Of a DNA stretch of 64,000 nt, positions 28,601 through 37,500 are shown piece after piece (position 1 is the stretch's first letter; the number at the start of each line of letters is the position of its first letter). The translations under genes were made by a program, and so were the position numbers. Location of the stretch: NCBI GenBank assembly GCA_002973575.1, contig PVEQ01000018.1:1-64000 (forward strand). Direction: 5' to 3'. The notes under the pieces were generated by a model that was given only the letters and a program-made list of their open reading frames with translations, ran no database searches and had not been told where the DNA came from. Source of the DNA: Sediminibacterium magnilacihabitans. GTDB lineage: Bacteria > Bacteroidota > Bacteroidia > Chitinophagales > Chitinophagaceae.

Positions 28601-31600
28601 AGGATTCAACTCTTTTAAATGAATTGAAGCCGGTATTTTTTTGTGTTTCATGGCCAACACTACTTTCAAAAAACTGGCAATACCTGCAGCAGACTCAAGG
28701 TGGCCTATATTTGTCTTTACTGATCCTATGGCGGTCCTGTTAGTTGCAACAGTTAAACCCGCTTGTTTGTAAAGTTGCGCAAACGCGTCCTTCAGTCCAT
28801 TTATCTCAATAGGATCACCCAAAGCAGTTCCAGTGCCGTGCATTTCAATATAACTAACCGATGCAGGGTCTATGTTTGCCTTGCGATAAGCCGCTATCAA
28901 CAATTCTGATTGCGCCTTCGGATTAGGAGCAGTCAAAGCATTTGCCTTGCCGCCATGATTAAGAGCACTGGCTTTTATCACAGCATAAATATGGTCTCCA
29001 TCTTCTATTGCTTTTTTGAATGGCTTCAATACCACCGTTCCAATGCCTTCCCCTCGGACGTATCCATTAGCAGTAGCATCAAACGTCTTGCATTTGTTAT
29101 CAGGTGACAACATCCCAATCTTGCTCAAACACAAATGCGGCATGGGGTCAATCATAATATTGATCCCTCCAGCAATAGCAATGCTGCAATCGCCATTATG
29201 GAGGGCCTTTACTGCATTATGAATAGCTACCAATGCAGAAGAGCATGCCGTGTCTACTACTTCGCTCGGACCCGTCCAGTTAAAAAGATATGAAACACGA
29301 TTGACAAGGATGGTTCTCGATATCCCGGAAAGTGTGAAGTTGTCAATTCTTGGACTGTTATTGATACAAAGGCTGGCGTATTCATCACCGGTAGCTCCTA
29401 TGAAAATGCCAACGTCTTTCCCCTGCAGCAACGACGCGGGGTAACCCGCATCTTCGAGGCTATGCCATACGTTCTGAAGCAACATCCGTTGCCGCGGATC
29501 CATCAATTCTGCTTCACGGGGAGAGATACCAAAGAAGGCTGCGTCAAATTTATCAATTTCGCGCATAAAGCCGCCTTTGTTTGACAGCGTTTTGTTGTCC
29601 TCTTTTTGCGGATCACCAAATATGGGGCTCCAGTCCCAACGATCAGATGGTATCTCGACTACGCAGTCTCTTTCCTGCTCCAGGTTTCGCCAGAACTCAT
29701 TCAAGTCGTCTGCTAATGGCATTTTACCCCACATGCCTATAATGGCAATTTCCTGATCATGATCTGAAGATTGGCGAGCATCTGAAGCTGTTACAGTTTG
29801 GGTTGGTGCAGCTGGCTTTTTTACCATCGGTTCGACCGGTGCTTCCATAACGGCCAGCGAGGCTCCCCTATCAAAACTGGTGGCGCAGTTTCCAAAATAG
29901 CGCCAAAGCATTTGTTCGTATTTGTCGATCAGATAGTTACTGATCTTCTCTATCGTATTGTGATGAAAGAAGTCAGTTGGATTCACATCGCTCTGTAGTT
30001 TTTCCATTAACTCGGCACTCAGTCTTGTATAATGCAACGAATTAAACCCAAGGTGTCCTATATTTGAAAACAGGTCGACCTGTTCTTCGCTGCAGTCCAA
30101 TATATCTGCGACCTCTTTCCTTACAAACCTGTTCAAATTCTCTTTCAGAAGCAGTTTGTCAAACTGAACAGCTTCCGCCGTTCTTTCTTCGGCTCGTAGA
30201 TTTTGATTTTCTTCTTCGCTTTTTCCGTATTTAGACTCTATAGCAGTAATGCTCTCAGTGGTCAAGACTTTTCTGTCGACCTTGCCGTTATCAGTAACCG
30301 GCATCAGAGAGAGAAATACCACACGGGATGGAATCATATACTCTGGCAGTAACGCAGCTAATAGTTGCTTCGCTTCTTCCTCGTTGGCTGTCTGCTTTAT
30401 CTTAGGTACAACAAAAGCAACCAGGATTCGATTGCCTGTTGTTTCCTCGCGCATAACCGTTACTGCTTCATCCATACCGGTTTTCTGCAAGGCTGCATCT
30501 ATTTCACCCAGTTCGATGCGAAAACCCCTGATCTTCACCTGATGATCGACACGACCCAAAAATTCGATATTGCCGTCAGGAAAGAAACGGGCCATATCCC
30601 CTGTTTTGTACATTTTTAAACCGGATCGTTCATGAAATGGGTCAGGAAGAAATTTTTCCCTAGTCAGCTGGTCTGAATTGATATATCCTTCGCTTAAGCA
30701 TTCACCACCGATATATAAATTACCTGCTTCTCCGACTGCACATGGCTCCTGTTCATCATTCAGAACATAATAGCGCGCATTTTGTATAGGCCGGCCATAG
30801 GGTATGCTTTTCCATGATGGTTTGATCTGTTCTACAGGATAATAATTTGACCACACGGTCGCCTCGGTTGCTCCGCCTAGGCTAATCACTTCAGCTTGCG
30901 GAAACATCTTTTTCATTTCATCTGGGAGTGTGAGCGGAATCCAGTCGCCACTAAGGAATACCAAACGCATGGACTGATTGACAATCCCCTTCTGCAACTT
31001 CAGGAAAGGCATCAGGAGTTGCAGCGCAGATGGAGCAGAATTCCAGAAGCTGACAGGCTCATTGCATAAAATTTCGGTAAGCATCTTGGCATTCGTTCTT
31101 TCCTCTTCGGTGCATATCCTAATACTGCCTCCATACCCCAACAATCCGAATATATCGAACACTGAAAGATCAAAACTGAGTGGACTTACAAAAAGAGTTC
31201 GGTCATTTTCAGTGAAATTAAAAGTTTTCTGCACCCATTCAATAAGGTTTATAACCGGTCGGTGTTTCACGACTACTCCTTTGGGTACACCAGTACTTCC
31301 TGAGGTGAAGATAACATATGCAATATTGTTTGCACTTACTCCACTCACGGGGGATTGGGTAGCATTTTCGCACCGTATAAGTTCGTGATCTCCGTCAACA
31401 AATATGAAACGCAGACCGTCAATACTTATCCTTTCATAGATTGAAAGCCTCGTAATAATAATCTTTATTTTAGCTGTATCCACAATTGACTGAATACGAT
31501 TGACAGGATCTGCTGTATTCAGAGGCACATAAGCAGCTCCGGCCTTTAGTATTGCCAGTACCGAAATAATCATATCGTGCGAACGCTCAAGGCAGATACC

Positions 31601-34576
31601 GACCAATGTGTCAGGTCCAACTCCCTGTTTTTGCAAAAAATGAGCAAGCTGATTGGCTCTCCAATTAAGTTCAGCATAACTAAGAGAGCTTTCGTTCGTA
31701 ACTGTCGCTATGTTGTTGGGTGCTGCTTCGGCATGTCTCTCAAAAAGTTGATGTATGCAGGTATTTCGATTATATTCGCAATCTGTGCTGTTCCAGCTTG
31801 CGAGCAGTTCAAGTCTTTGGCGAATGTCAGACAAAGGCGCATAATCAGTCCTCGGTAAAAGGGGGCCCTCTTGCCACGAAGTAGCGTTTTCACAAAGTCT
31901 ATCAATCACGTTCAGAAAGGTCGAAGAAAGGTGTGAGACTGTATCAGCAAGAAGTTTTGACGCATCATAATCCCAGTTACAGAACAAGACGCCATCACGT
32001 TCATATACAAACAAATCAAGCAAAATAGAAGGAGTATTGGACACACCTATGCCTTCAGACGCTGGTATAGGGATTTCAGGCAAGTCAAGACAATTGGTAA
32101 ACGCCACCGGGAAGGAGAGTATCGGCCTATTTCCCTCCTGCACACGCTGCCTAAAACCTTCGATACCGCTGACCCAACCATTACCTCGATCCAGCAAAAG
32201 TTGACGGTTAGTAGCAATTATTTTCTCAATAAAATCCCCTTTTTGTGAAGTAATCCAGCACAAATTGGTCATATCTCCCAATAGATTATACCCCCCTGGT
32301 ATTACTCTTCTGTGCTCATAGTCAACGAAGACAATACTGAATGTAGTCTCCTGACACAAGCTGCTTATTATTTCAGCGTACACAGCCAACAAAATAGCCA
32401 CAGGCTCCACTCTAAACTCAGCAGCTTTGTTTCTCAACATGCTCCATTTGTGATAGCTATTAGTGATTCTTTCTGGCATTTTGGCCACTTCGTTTGTACT
32501 CAAAACAGGAAGCGCCGGACCCGATGGGAGCTCTTTTATTTTTTGACTCCAGTAGCTCTTGGACAATTCATACTGCACCTGGTTCTTTTGGGGATCCAAT
32601 GCTCCGATATAATCATAATGATTTAGTTGCTTTTGTAACTCCAAAACAGTCTTTCCTTCATAAAGGGAAAATAGCTGATCATAGAATAAAAACATGCTAA
32701 AACCATCGGCCACCATCATATCAAGAGTAATATGCACAATAGCTTTGCTCGTATTTACCCTTGAAACAACAATATCAAACGAAGGCCAGGACTTTAACGG
32801 AAAGAACCGACTGCTCATTTCCCTTCTCACCGTATTCAGGCGTTCCAATTTTTCACTTTCCGAGAGGTTAGATAGATCACGTACGGCAGCAGTAAAGAAA
32901 CACGACCCAGAGCTTACCAATTGATTTCCCTTTGATGTAAAAACTGTGCGCAAAGCCGGATGCATTTTTATGAGCGTGTTGATCGCCGTATCAAATCGGG
33001 CTGAGTCAAATTTTATTACCTCAAATTCTTTATAAACAATGGCAGGTTTTTTGTCGGTATGCAGCTTACAGGAAAAATAGCTTTCCTGCAACTGTGTTAA
33101 ACGAAACGGTTCAGCAGGAAAAGTACTACTATATTCAACTTCAGGAATTTGCAGTCTCGGAATCAGCCCACCCGTATCGTCTCGGTCTCGTTGATTGTAC
33201 AATGTCTCGCAGAACCTTTCAAACAATATCTTTATAAACCCTTTTTCAAAATAATTGTGCGCTACATCCCATCTTACCAACAAGCTCCCATTTTTTTCGA
33301 TTAACTGGTGGTCCAGCAGCACTTGAGGCGTTTGTGCATTACCGTAGCTCTGAGAATCCAGCCAACTGCTGTTTTCTTTTTTGTCGTTGTTAAGCAGGCT
33401 GGTAAAAACAACAGGAAGAGAAGGAAGCATTGTTTTATCCCTTGCTGTACGCAAGGACGCAACCGCACTTACAAGACTGTGATCCATATCTTCCCAAAGC
33501 TGCTGTTGGACAGATTTGACCTGTTCTTTTAAAGTTTCGCCAGGATCGTGTACCGCACAAAAAATACTGGTAGATGTAAAAGGGCCGAAAAGCTTCGCAA
33601 CATCTGGATGTAGTGGCAGACGGCTAGCCGTTGTAAGAACAATTGCGAACTCATTGCTCTCACTAAATGCCCTCAGCACATTTGCAAACAAAGTAAGCAG
33701 CAAGGCAGCAGGTGTTACATCCATTTCTTTCGCAGTGGCTTTAATATTCTTCCATATCGCTTCATCTGTATGATATTCCAGCCTGATTCGTTCCGCCATA
33801 TTCATGTTGGTGGCATCCTTGCAATACGATAGTTGCGGCCCCCCTTTTAGTGACGCCAATTTGTCTTGCCAATAGGACAGATGTTTTTGGTAAAGCACAG
33901 TTCGCTCTATCTTACACAAGGCCAGTACATAGTCGCGAAAGGTAATATCAGTTCTTTCAGGTGCAGTGCCATTCGTGTACAACTGATACCATTGTTGGAA
34001 GAGCATCGATGCACTTGGGCCGTCCGTAATCCATGAATCCATACTAACGTGTACGATCGCATCATTGTCGCAGAGGGTTACCCTGATGTCAAACAACGGC
34101 CAATCCCCTGCCGCATAATATTTATGCGACATTTCATTTCTAATATCCTGTAGATGGGACTCAATTAAAGATTTTTCTTTGATAGGATACGACTGGAATC
34201 GGTACGGTGTTATATTTTCCTGTATTTGCTGCTGGCCATTTTTTGAGATCACAGCACGCAGCATATCGTGGTGTTGAATGAGCTTATTCCATGCAGCTTC
34301 CAAATCAGAAAGCCTTATTTGGCATACATTAAATTCAAGATAAGAGTGACAGCCCACCCGCTCTTTTGGAGGCAGCAAATACCGCCCTGCGAAATAGGCG
34401 GACTGCAGGTCGGTGAGAGCAAAAGGCTGGTAGCGATTACTTTGGTCAGGCTCAATCATCGGAAGTGATCCATATGTCTCTTCCATTGATTGTTTAGAAT
34501 CATTTGTCAGCTTACTTTTCAATGCCAACAATCGGGCACGTTTTTCCTCTGCCCTCAGGTGATTAGATGTTGCCAC
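25634..34576 (-). CDS. NRPS-PKS: Cy-Cy-A(Cys)-PCP-KS-DH-KR
   Basis: This 2980-aa protein has two tandem heterocyclisation domains with DxxxxDxxS motifs at 180-188 (DSWITDGPS) and 619-627 (DMMVADGFS). The A domain (~940-1440) has A3 IFTSGSTGVPKG and pocket residues D1136, L1137, F1140, N1179, L1233, V1241 and W1242, close to the known cysteine code. Then come a PCP (Ser1513, GFNSLHY), a KS (1608-2043; Cys1778, His1913, His1959), a DH (H2243, G2247, P2252; D2402, Q2406, intact), and a KR (GGTGKIG at 2727, Ser2854, Tyr2867; LQD motif of B-type). There is no carrier after the KR and no AT. It should build a thiazoline from Cys, extend once with malonate, and reduce and dehydrate to an alkene. Confidence 0.92.
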   Translation of the reverse strand: MATSNHLRAEEKRARLLALKSKLTNDSKQSMEETYGSLPMIEPDQSNRYQPFALTDLQSAYFAGRYLLPPKERVGCHSYLEFNVCQIRLSDLEAAWNKLIQHHDMLRAVISKNGQQQIQENITPYRFQSYPIKEKSLIESHLQDIRNEMSHKYYAAGDWPLFDIRVTLCDNDAIVHVSMDSWITDGPSASMLFQQWYQLYTNGTAPERTDITFRDYVLALCKIERTVLYQKHLSYWQDKLASLKGGPQLSYCKDATNMNMAERIRLEYHTDEAIWKNIKATAKEMDVTPAALLLTLFANVLRAFSESNEFAIVLTTASRLPLHPDVAKLFGPFTSTSIFCAVHDPGETLKEQVKSVQQQLWEDMDHSLVSAVASLRTARDKTMLPSLPVVFTSLLNNDKKENSSWLDSQSYGNAQTPQVLLDHQLIEKNGSLLVRWDVAHNYFEKGFIKILFERFCETLYNQRDRDDTGGLIPRLQIPEVEYSSTFPAEPFRLTQLQESYFSCKLHTDKKPAIVYKEFEVIKFDSARFDTAINTLIKMHPALRTVFTSKGNQLVSSGSCFFTAAVRDLSNLSESEKLERLNTVRREMSSRFFPLKSWPSFDIVVSRVNTSKAIVHITLDMMVADGFSMFLFYDQLFSLYEGKTVLELQKQLNHYDYIGALDPQKNQVQYELSKSYWSQKIKELPSGPALPVLSTNEVAKMPERITNSYHKWSMLRNKAAEFRVEPVAILLAVYAEIISSLCQETTFSIVFVDYEHRRVIPGGYNLLGDMTNLCWITSQKGDFIEKIIATNRQLLLDRGNGWVSGIEGFRQRVQEGNRPILSFPVAFTNCLDLPEIPIPASEGIGVSNTPSILLDLFVYERDGVLFCNWDYDASKLLADTVSHLSSTFLNVIDRLCENATSWQEGPLLPRTDYAPLSDIRQRLELLASWNSTDCEYNRNTCIHQLFERHAEAAPNNIATVTNESSLSYAELNWRANQLAHFLQKQGVGPDTLVGICLERSHDMIISVLAILKAGAAYVPLNTADPVNRIQSIVDTAKIKIIITRLSIYERISIDGLRFIFVDGDHELIRCENATQSPVSGVSANNIAYVIFTSGSTGVPKGVVVKHRPVINLIEWVQKTFNFTENDRTLFVSPLSFDLSVFDIFGLLGYGGSIRICTEEERTNAKMLTEILCNEPVSFWNSAPSALQLLMPFLKLQKGIVNQSMRLVFLSGDWIPLTLPDEMKKMFPQAEVISLGGATEATVWSNYYPVEQIKPSWKSIPYGRPIQNARYYVLNDEQEPCAVGEAGNLYIGGECLSEGYINSDQLTREKFLPDPFHERSGLKMYKTGDMARFFPDGNIEFLGRVDHQVKIRGFRIELGEIDAALQKTGMDEAVTVMREETTGNRILVAFVVPKIKQTANEEEAKQLLAALLPEYMIPSRVVFLSLMPVTDNGKVDRKVLTTESITAIESKYGKSEEENQNLRAEERTAEAVQFDKLLLKENLNRFVRKEVADILDCSEEQVDLFSNIGHLGFNSLHYTRLSAELMEKLQSDVNPTDFFHHNTIEKISNYLIDKYEQMLWRYFGNCATSFDRGASLAVMEAPVEPMVKKPAAPTQTVTASDARQSSDHDQEIAIIGMWGKMPLADDLNEFWRNLEQERDCVVEIPSDRWDWSPIFGDPQKEDNKTLSNKGGFMREIDKFDAAFFGISPREAELMDPRQRMLLQNVWHSLEDAGYPASLLQGKDVGIFIGATGDEYASLCINNSPRIDNFTLSGISRTILVNRVSYLFNWTGPSEVVDTACSSALVAIHNAVKALHNGDCSIAIAGGINIMIDPMPHLCLSKIGMLSPDNKCKTFDATANGYVRGEGIGTVVLKPFKKAIEDGDHIYAVIKASALNHGGKANALTAPNPKAQSELLIAAYRKANIDPASVSYIEMHGTGTALGDPIEINGLKDAFAQLYKQAGLTVATNRTAIGSVKTNIGHLESAAGIASFLKVVLAMKHKKIPASIHLKELNPHIKLDDSPFYIAKHSADWNPVATEEGELLPRRAGVSSFGFGGVNAHIVLEEFTPPSPQKKAAGTVLVLSAKDEIQLKAQAQSLLAFVEAHENDINLGNMAYTLQTGREAMDERICWVVQSVGQCVDLLRSFIDGNITSGYRGNIKKDRDKIQLLDGDEGSAFTATMLHERRFEKIARLWSWGMQIDWKIIADHSWRRTPLPVYPFKKDRFWPTFLETVVATKPALILPSESPESIDNGIVLTGKELFLEDHVINGEKILPGMAYVAFVYQAYEQRFGQPITSLSDITLFHVLSFKQEKSVLLNVSFEEKHGRLQAVCTSNHENKRITYFTATVDSKDVLSEKTDIDLGWIRSSDKRSSDACYNLLKDKGISYGRTFRLIKKLWTRQREVIASVIGGLSPSNMLEAIPFLDCALQAVVLQQLLAEPNKDLSVPFHIDRLTVHRMPTRACLVRAKAARYSGRLEKTDILVTDETGEVLVSIAGSSARTMPTRGASNAVGQICFYSEQWKKMRIPEISSKVSESRSILVLNNSSLADQLEQLHFSTTRANNKPGPFSFDGVSYQLDFNSFLQVRKFLKALQENGLCDCIVWQMDGHMTGEMNLQDCVNTIYTQFFNLCKNLVKSQIRKPLQVVVVFPSVYPADIAIGALSSFGRSLNKENPKLSFKFFKTDEAILKEHVTLATKIATVSASSATQDCWRSINPKADTLELCEVISTNAPQPAKDAIYLTADDTCLITGGTGKIGWLLGKYLAGEFKCKVVITGRKITIAQAEELADLKAHGMEISYHACDIGNREAVQELIKVIEKQFGGLSAVFHCAGSLQDGLLLNKQKDQVEKVFAGKIHGLINIHDATLAHSLRFFALFSSLTSITGNIGQTDYSYANRFLEEWAVYRNQLTAQKKCNGITIAVSWPPWKEGGMQVPEHALAALKEQTGMEPIETDAAFTLLQQCILTGGGHYIVVSGNGIKIDRLFTPQVSSTETNTMHQLQPALL

Positions 34577-34581
34577 TGTGT

Positions 34582-37500
34582 TTACTCTTTAATGCTTGAA
34601 GAATTTTCCATGTATTCGAACATCTTATCCAGCGTAGTGTTGTCTAAAATTTCTATATCTAGCTGGTCATTCATGAACCGATCAACCAATTTTTTTATGG
34701 CATCGCTTTCTTCGTTGGTCCCGTTCGATCTGATGGCATTCTCTATTTCGCTCAGCGTATGATGAGGATTCAAATGCTCCATATTGATCGGCCGAGAGAG
34801 CGTTCGCTCCAAATCATACTTCAAACTGACTGCTTTAATGGAATCAAAGCCATAATTATCCAGTGAAACCGAATACGATAATTGTCCCGCCGATAATTCT
34901 AATAATCGAATAACAGAGTCTAAAAGAGCTTGTTTCAAGCTTTGGCTACTCTTTCCATTGACACTATTAATTGTTTCTTGCTCTGCAGGTGCTGCTGACC
35001 CCTGTGATTTTGGCTGGCTTATCCAATAGCTCTGAGTATCAAAGGAGTAGCCGGGCAAGGGTATCCTATTTCCGTTTGTCTTTCCAAACACCATTTCCCA
35101 GTCGGGCATGTTACCTTGTTCAATCCATATTTTGAGATCCGACAATTGTTTGTAATGCATTTCTTCATTCAACAGGTCTGCGTCTTGCATAGGAGGATGT
35201 GCCGCTCCTTTGTTATGATGATGTTCTTTGTAAGCTGGCTTTACCACTGACTGCTGCAGCTGATCATAGAGGTCCTGTATACTATTAACTAAAAACAGTT
35301 GATAAAAAGGAAAGAAGGACCTGCCAATGCATAGGGTATATGCAACGTCGCATAGGGAAGCAGATGGGTTCTGCGTCAACCATGTTGTCATATCTCTCAT
35401 TCTGGCCATTAATGAAGCAGGTGTTCTTGCGCTCAAAGGCACCAGGTAGCAGGGAAAGGGATTAGCTTGAGCCGGGCTTTGGCAAGCTTCTTCCACTACG
35501 CAATGAGCATTGGTGCCACCCATGCCAAATGAATTGACAGCAGCAATCAAAGGCTTTTTATCGCCCGGATTCCATTCTTGTTTTTCCTTGACTACATAAA
35601 ACGGGCTCTCATTAAAATTTATATGTTTGTTTGGCTGGGAAAAATTTAATGAGGGCGGGAGTATTCGATGAACAAGTGAAAAGAGTACTTTGATAAGGCC
35701 TGTTATACCAGCAGCAGCTGTAAGGTGGCCGATATTGGTCTTAACCGACCCAATGCCACAAAACTGGCTTCTTTGCGTATACCTTCTAAATGTCCTTGTA
35801 AGTGCGTCGATTTCTATAGGGTCGCCAAGCCGTGTACCAGTGCCATGCGCCTCTATATAGGAGATCATTTCAGGGTTGATGCCAAATCGTTCATAGGCCT
35901 GCAATTGTACCATCGACTGAGCCGCGGCTCCAGGGGAGGCCAGTCCGTTAGCACGTCCGCCATGATTTACCGATGTACCTTTGATGACCCCGTAGATAAA
36001 GTCACTATTTGCTTTTGCATCAGCCATGGGCCTCAACACGACAAAGCCGGCACCTTCGCCATGCACGAATCCGTCAGCATCGTCATCAAAAGCACGGCAT
36101 TTCCCTGATGGGGAAAAAATACCAAGCCTGCTGGTAGCCACATAGAAAGAAGCTGCATGATTAATGCATACTCCTCCTACCAGCGCCATATCTATTTCAC
36201 CGCTATGTAGGGCCTGACAAGCCAGGTGCAATGCTACCAATGATGATGAACAAGCGGTATCAATCGTAAGATTGGGTCCGCGCAGATTCAGAAAATAAGA
36301 GAGCCTGGCACTGAGTACCGCAGCATCATTTCCAATGAGTGTTTCCGCAGAAGGAATAACCGATTCAGGATCAAACAACGAATCATAGTCACCTTTTTTG
36401 GCCCCTATATAAACCCCTACTTGATGATTTACCAATGATTCCGGTGTGTAAGCTGCATCCTCAAGTGCATTCCAAGCTTCCATCAACATCAAACGATGTT
36501 GCGGATCCATGAAACACGCTTCATGCGGAGAAAGATTAAAGAAGAGTGGTTCAAACTGGTCGATATTCTCTAAAAGGCCTGCCCATTTGCTGATTGATTT
36601 TCCTTTCTTGTGAGGATCAGGATCATACGTTTGTGCTGTATCCCACCTCTGCGATGAAATCTCCTCTATACATTCTTTACCCTCCAGTAAATTAGCCCAA
36701 AACTCGCGCGCATTTGCCGCTTTAGGAAACCTGCCCGATACCCCAATAACAGCAATATCTTTCTCCTCCCTACCGGGTCTATCAATCCTTTTAGCTGTTT
36801 CATTTTCGAGATTCTTCAGATTGCCGCTCAGTAAGGAAATATAATTACCGAGTTCCTGTATGGTAGAATGATCAAAAAGCGTGGAAACTGGCAAATTAAC
36901 GTTGTATATTTTCTCAAGACTCTGTATAAGCGCTACAGCCCCCATGGAATCTACCCCCATTTCAAAGAAAGGTGTTGTAAGGGAGATGAATGCTTCAGAG
37001 ATTTCTAAAATAGCTGCCACATTTGTTCGAATAGTCTGTACAACGGACCGTTCATTGTCCACTTCCTGTAAAGCAAATTTTTTTCCTGTCTTTTCCTGAA
37101 GCAACATACGGTCAATCTTGCCATTGGGCCGCAATGGCAAGGCTGGTATACAATGAAACATCGAAGGAATCATGAACCAAGGTAGGGTATCAGCAAGTTG
37201 CTGTCGCAGTCGTTGACCCAGGGTAGTATCGTCCGTTTCCAGAAACGCATGCAGCTGATTCTTCCCGCTTCTTAGAGGTCGAGTTATAACAGCACATTTG
37301 CTTATACCGGAGCAATTAAGAATTGCCTGTTCTATTTGTGCTGTTTCAACAAGAAACGCGTTAATCTTTACAGCGCCGTCCATGCGCCCTTTCATTTCAA
37401 TTTGTCCCGTTGGCAACAACAAACCCGAGTCGCCGGTACGGTACAGTCTGCCAAGTAGCGGATGTATGAAAAATTTATTTTGATTCTGCTGGTCATTATT

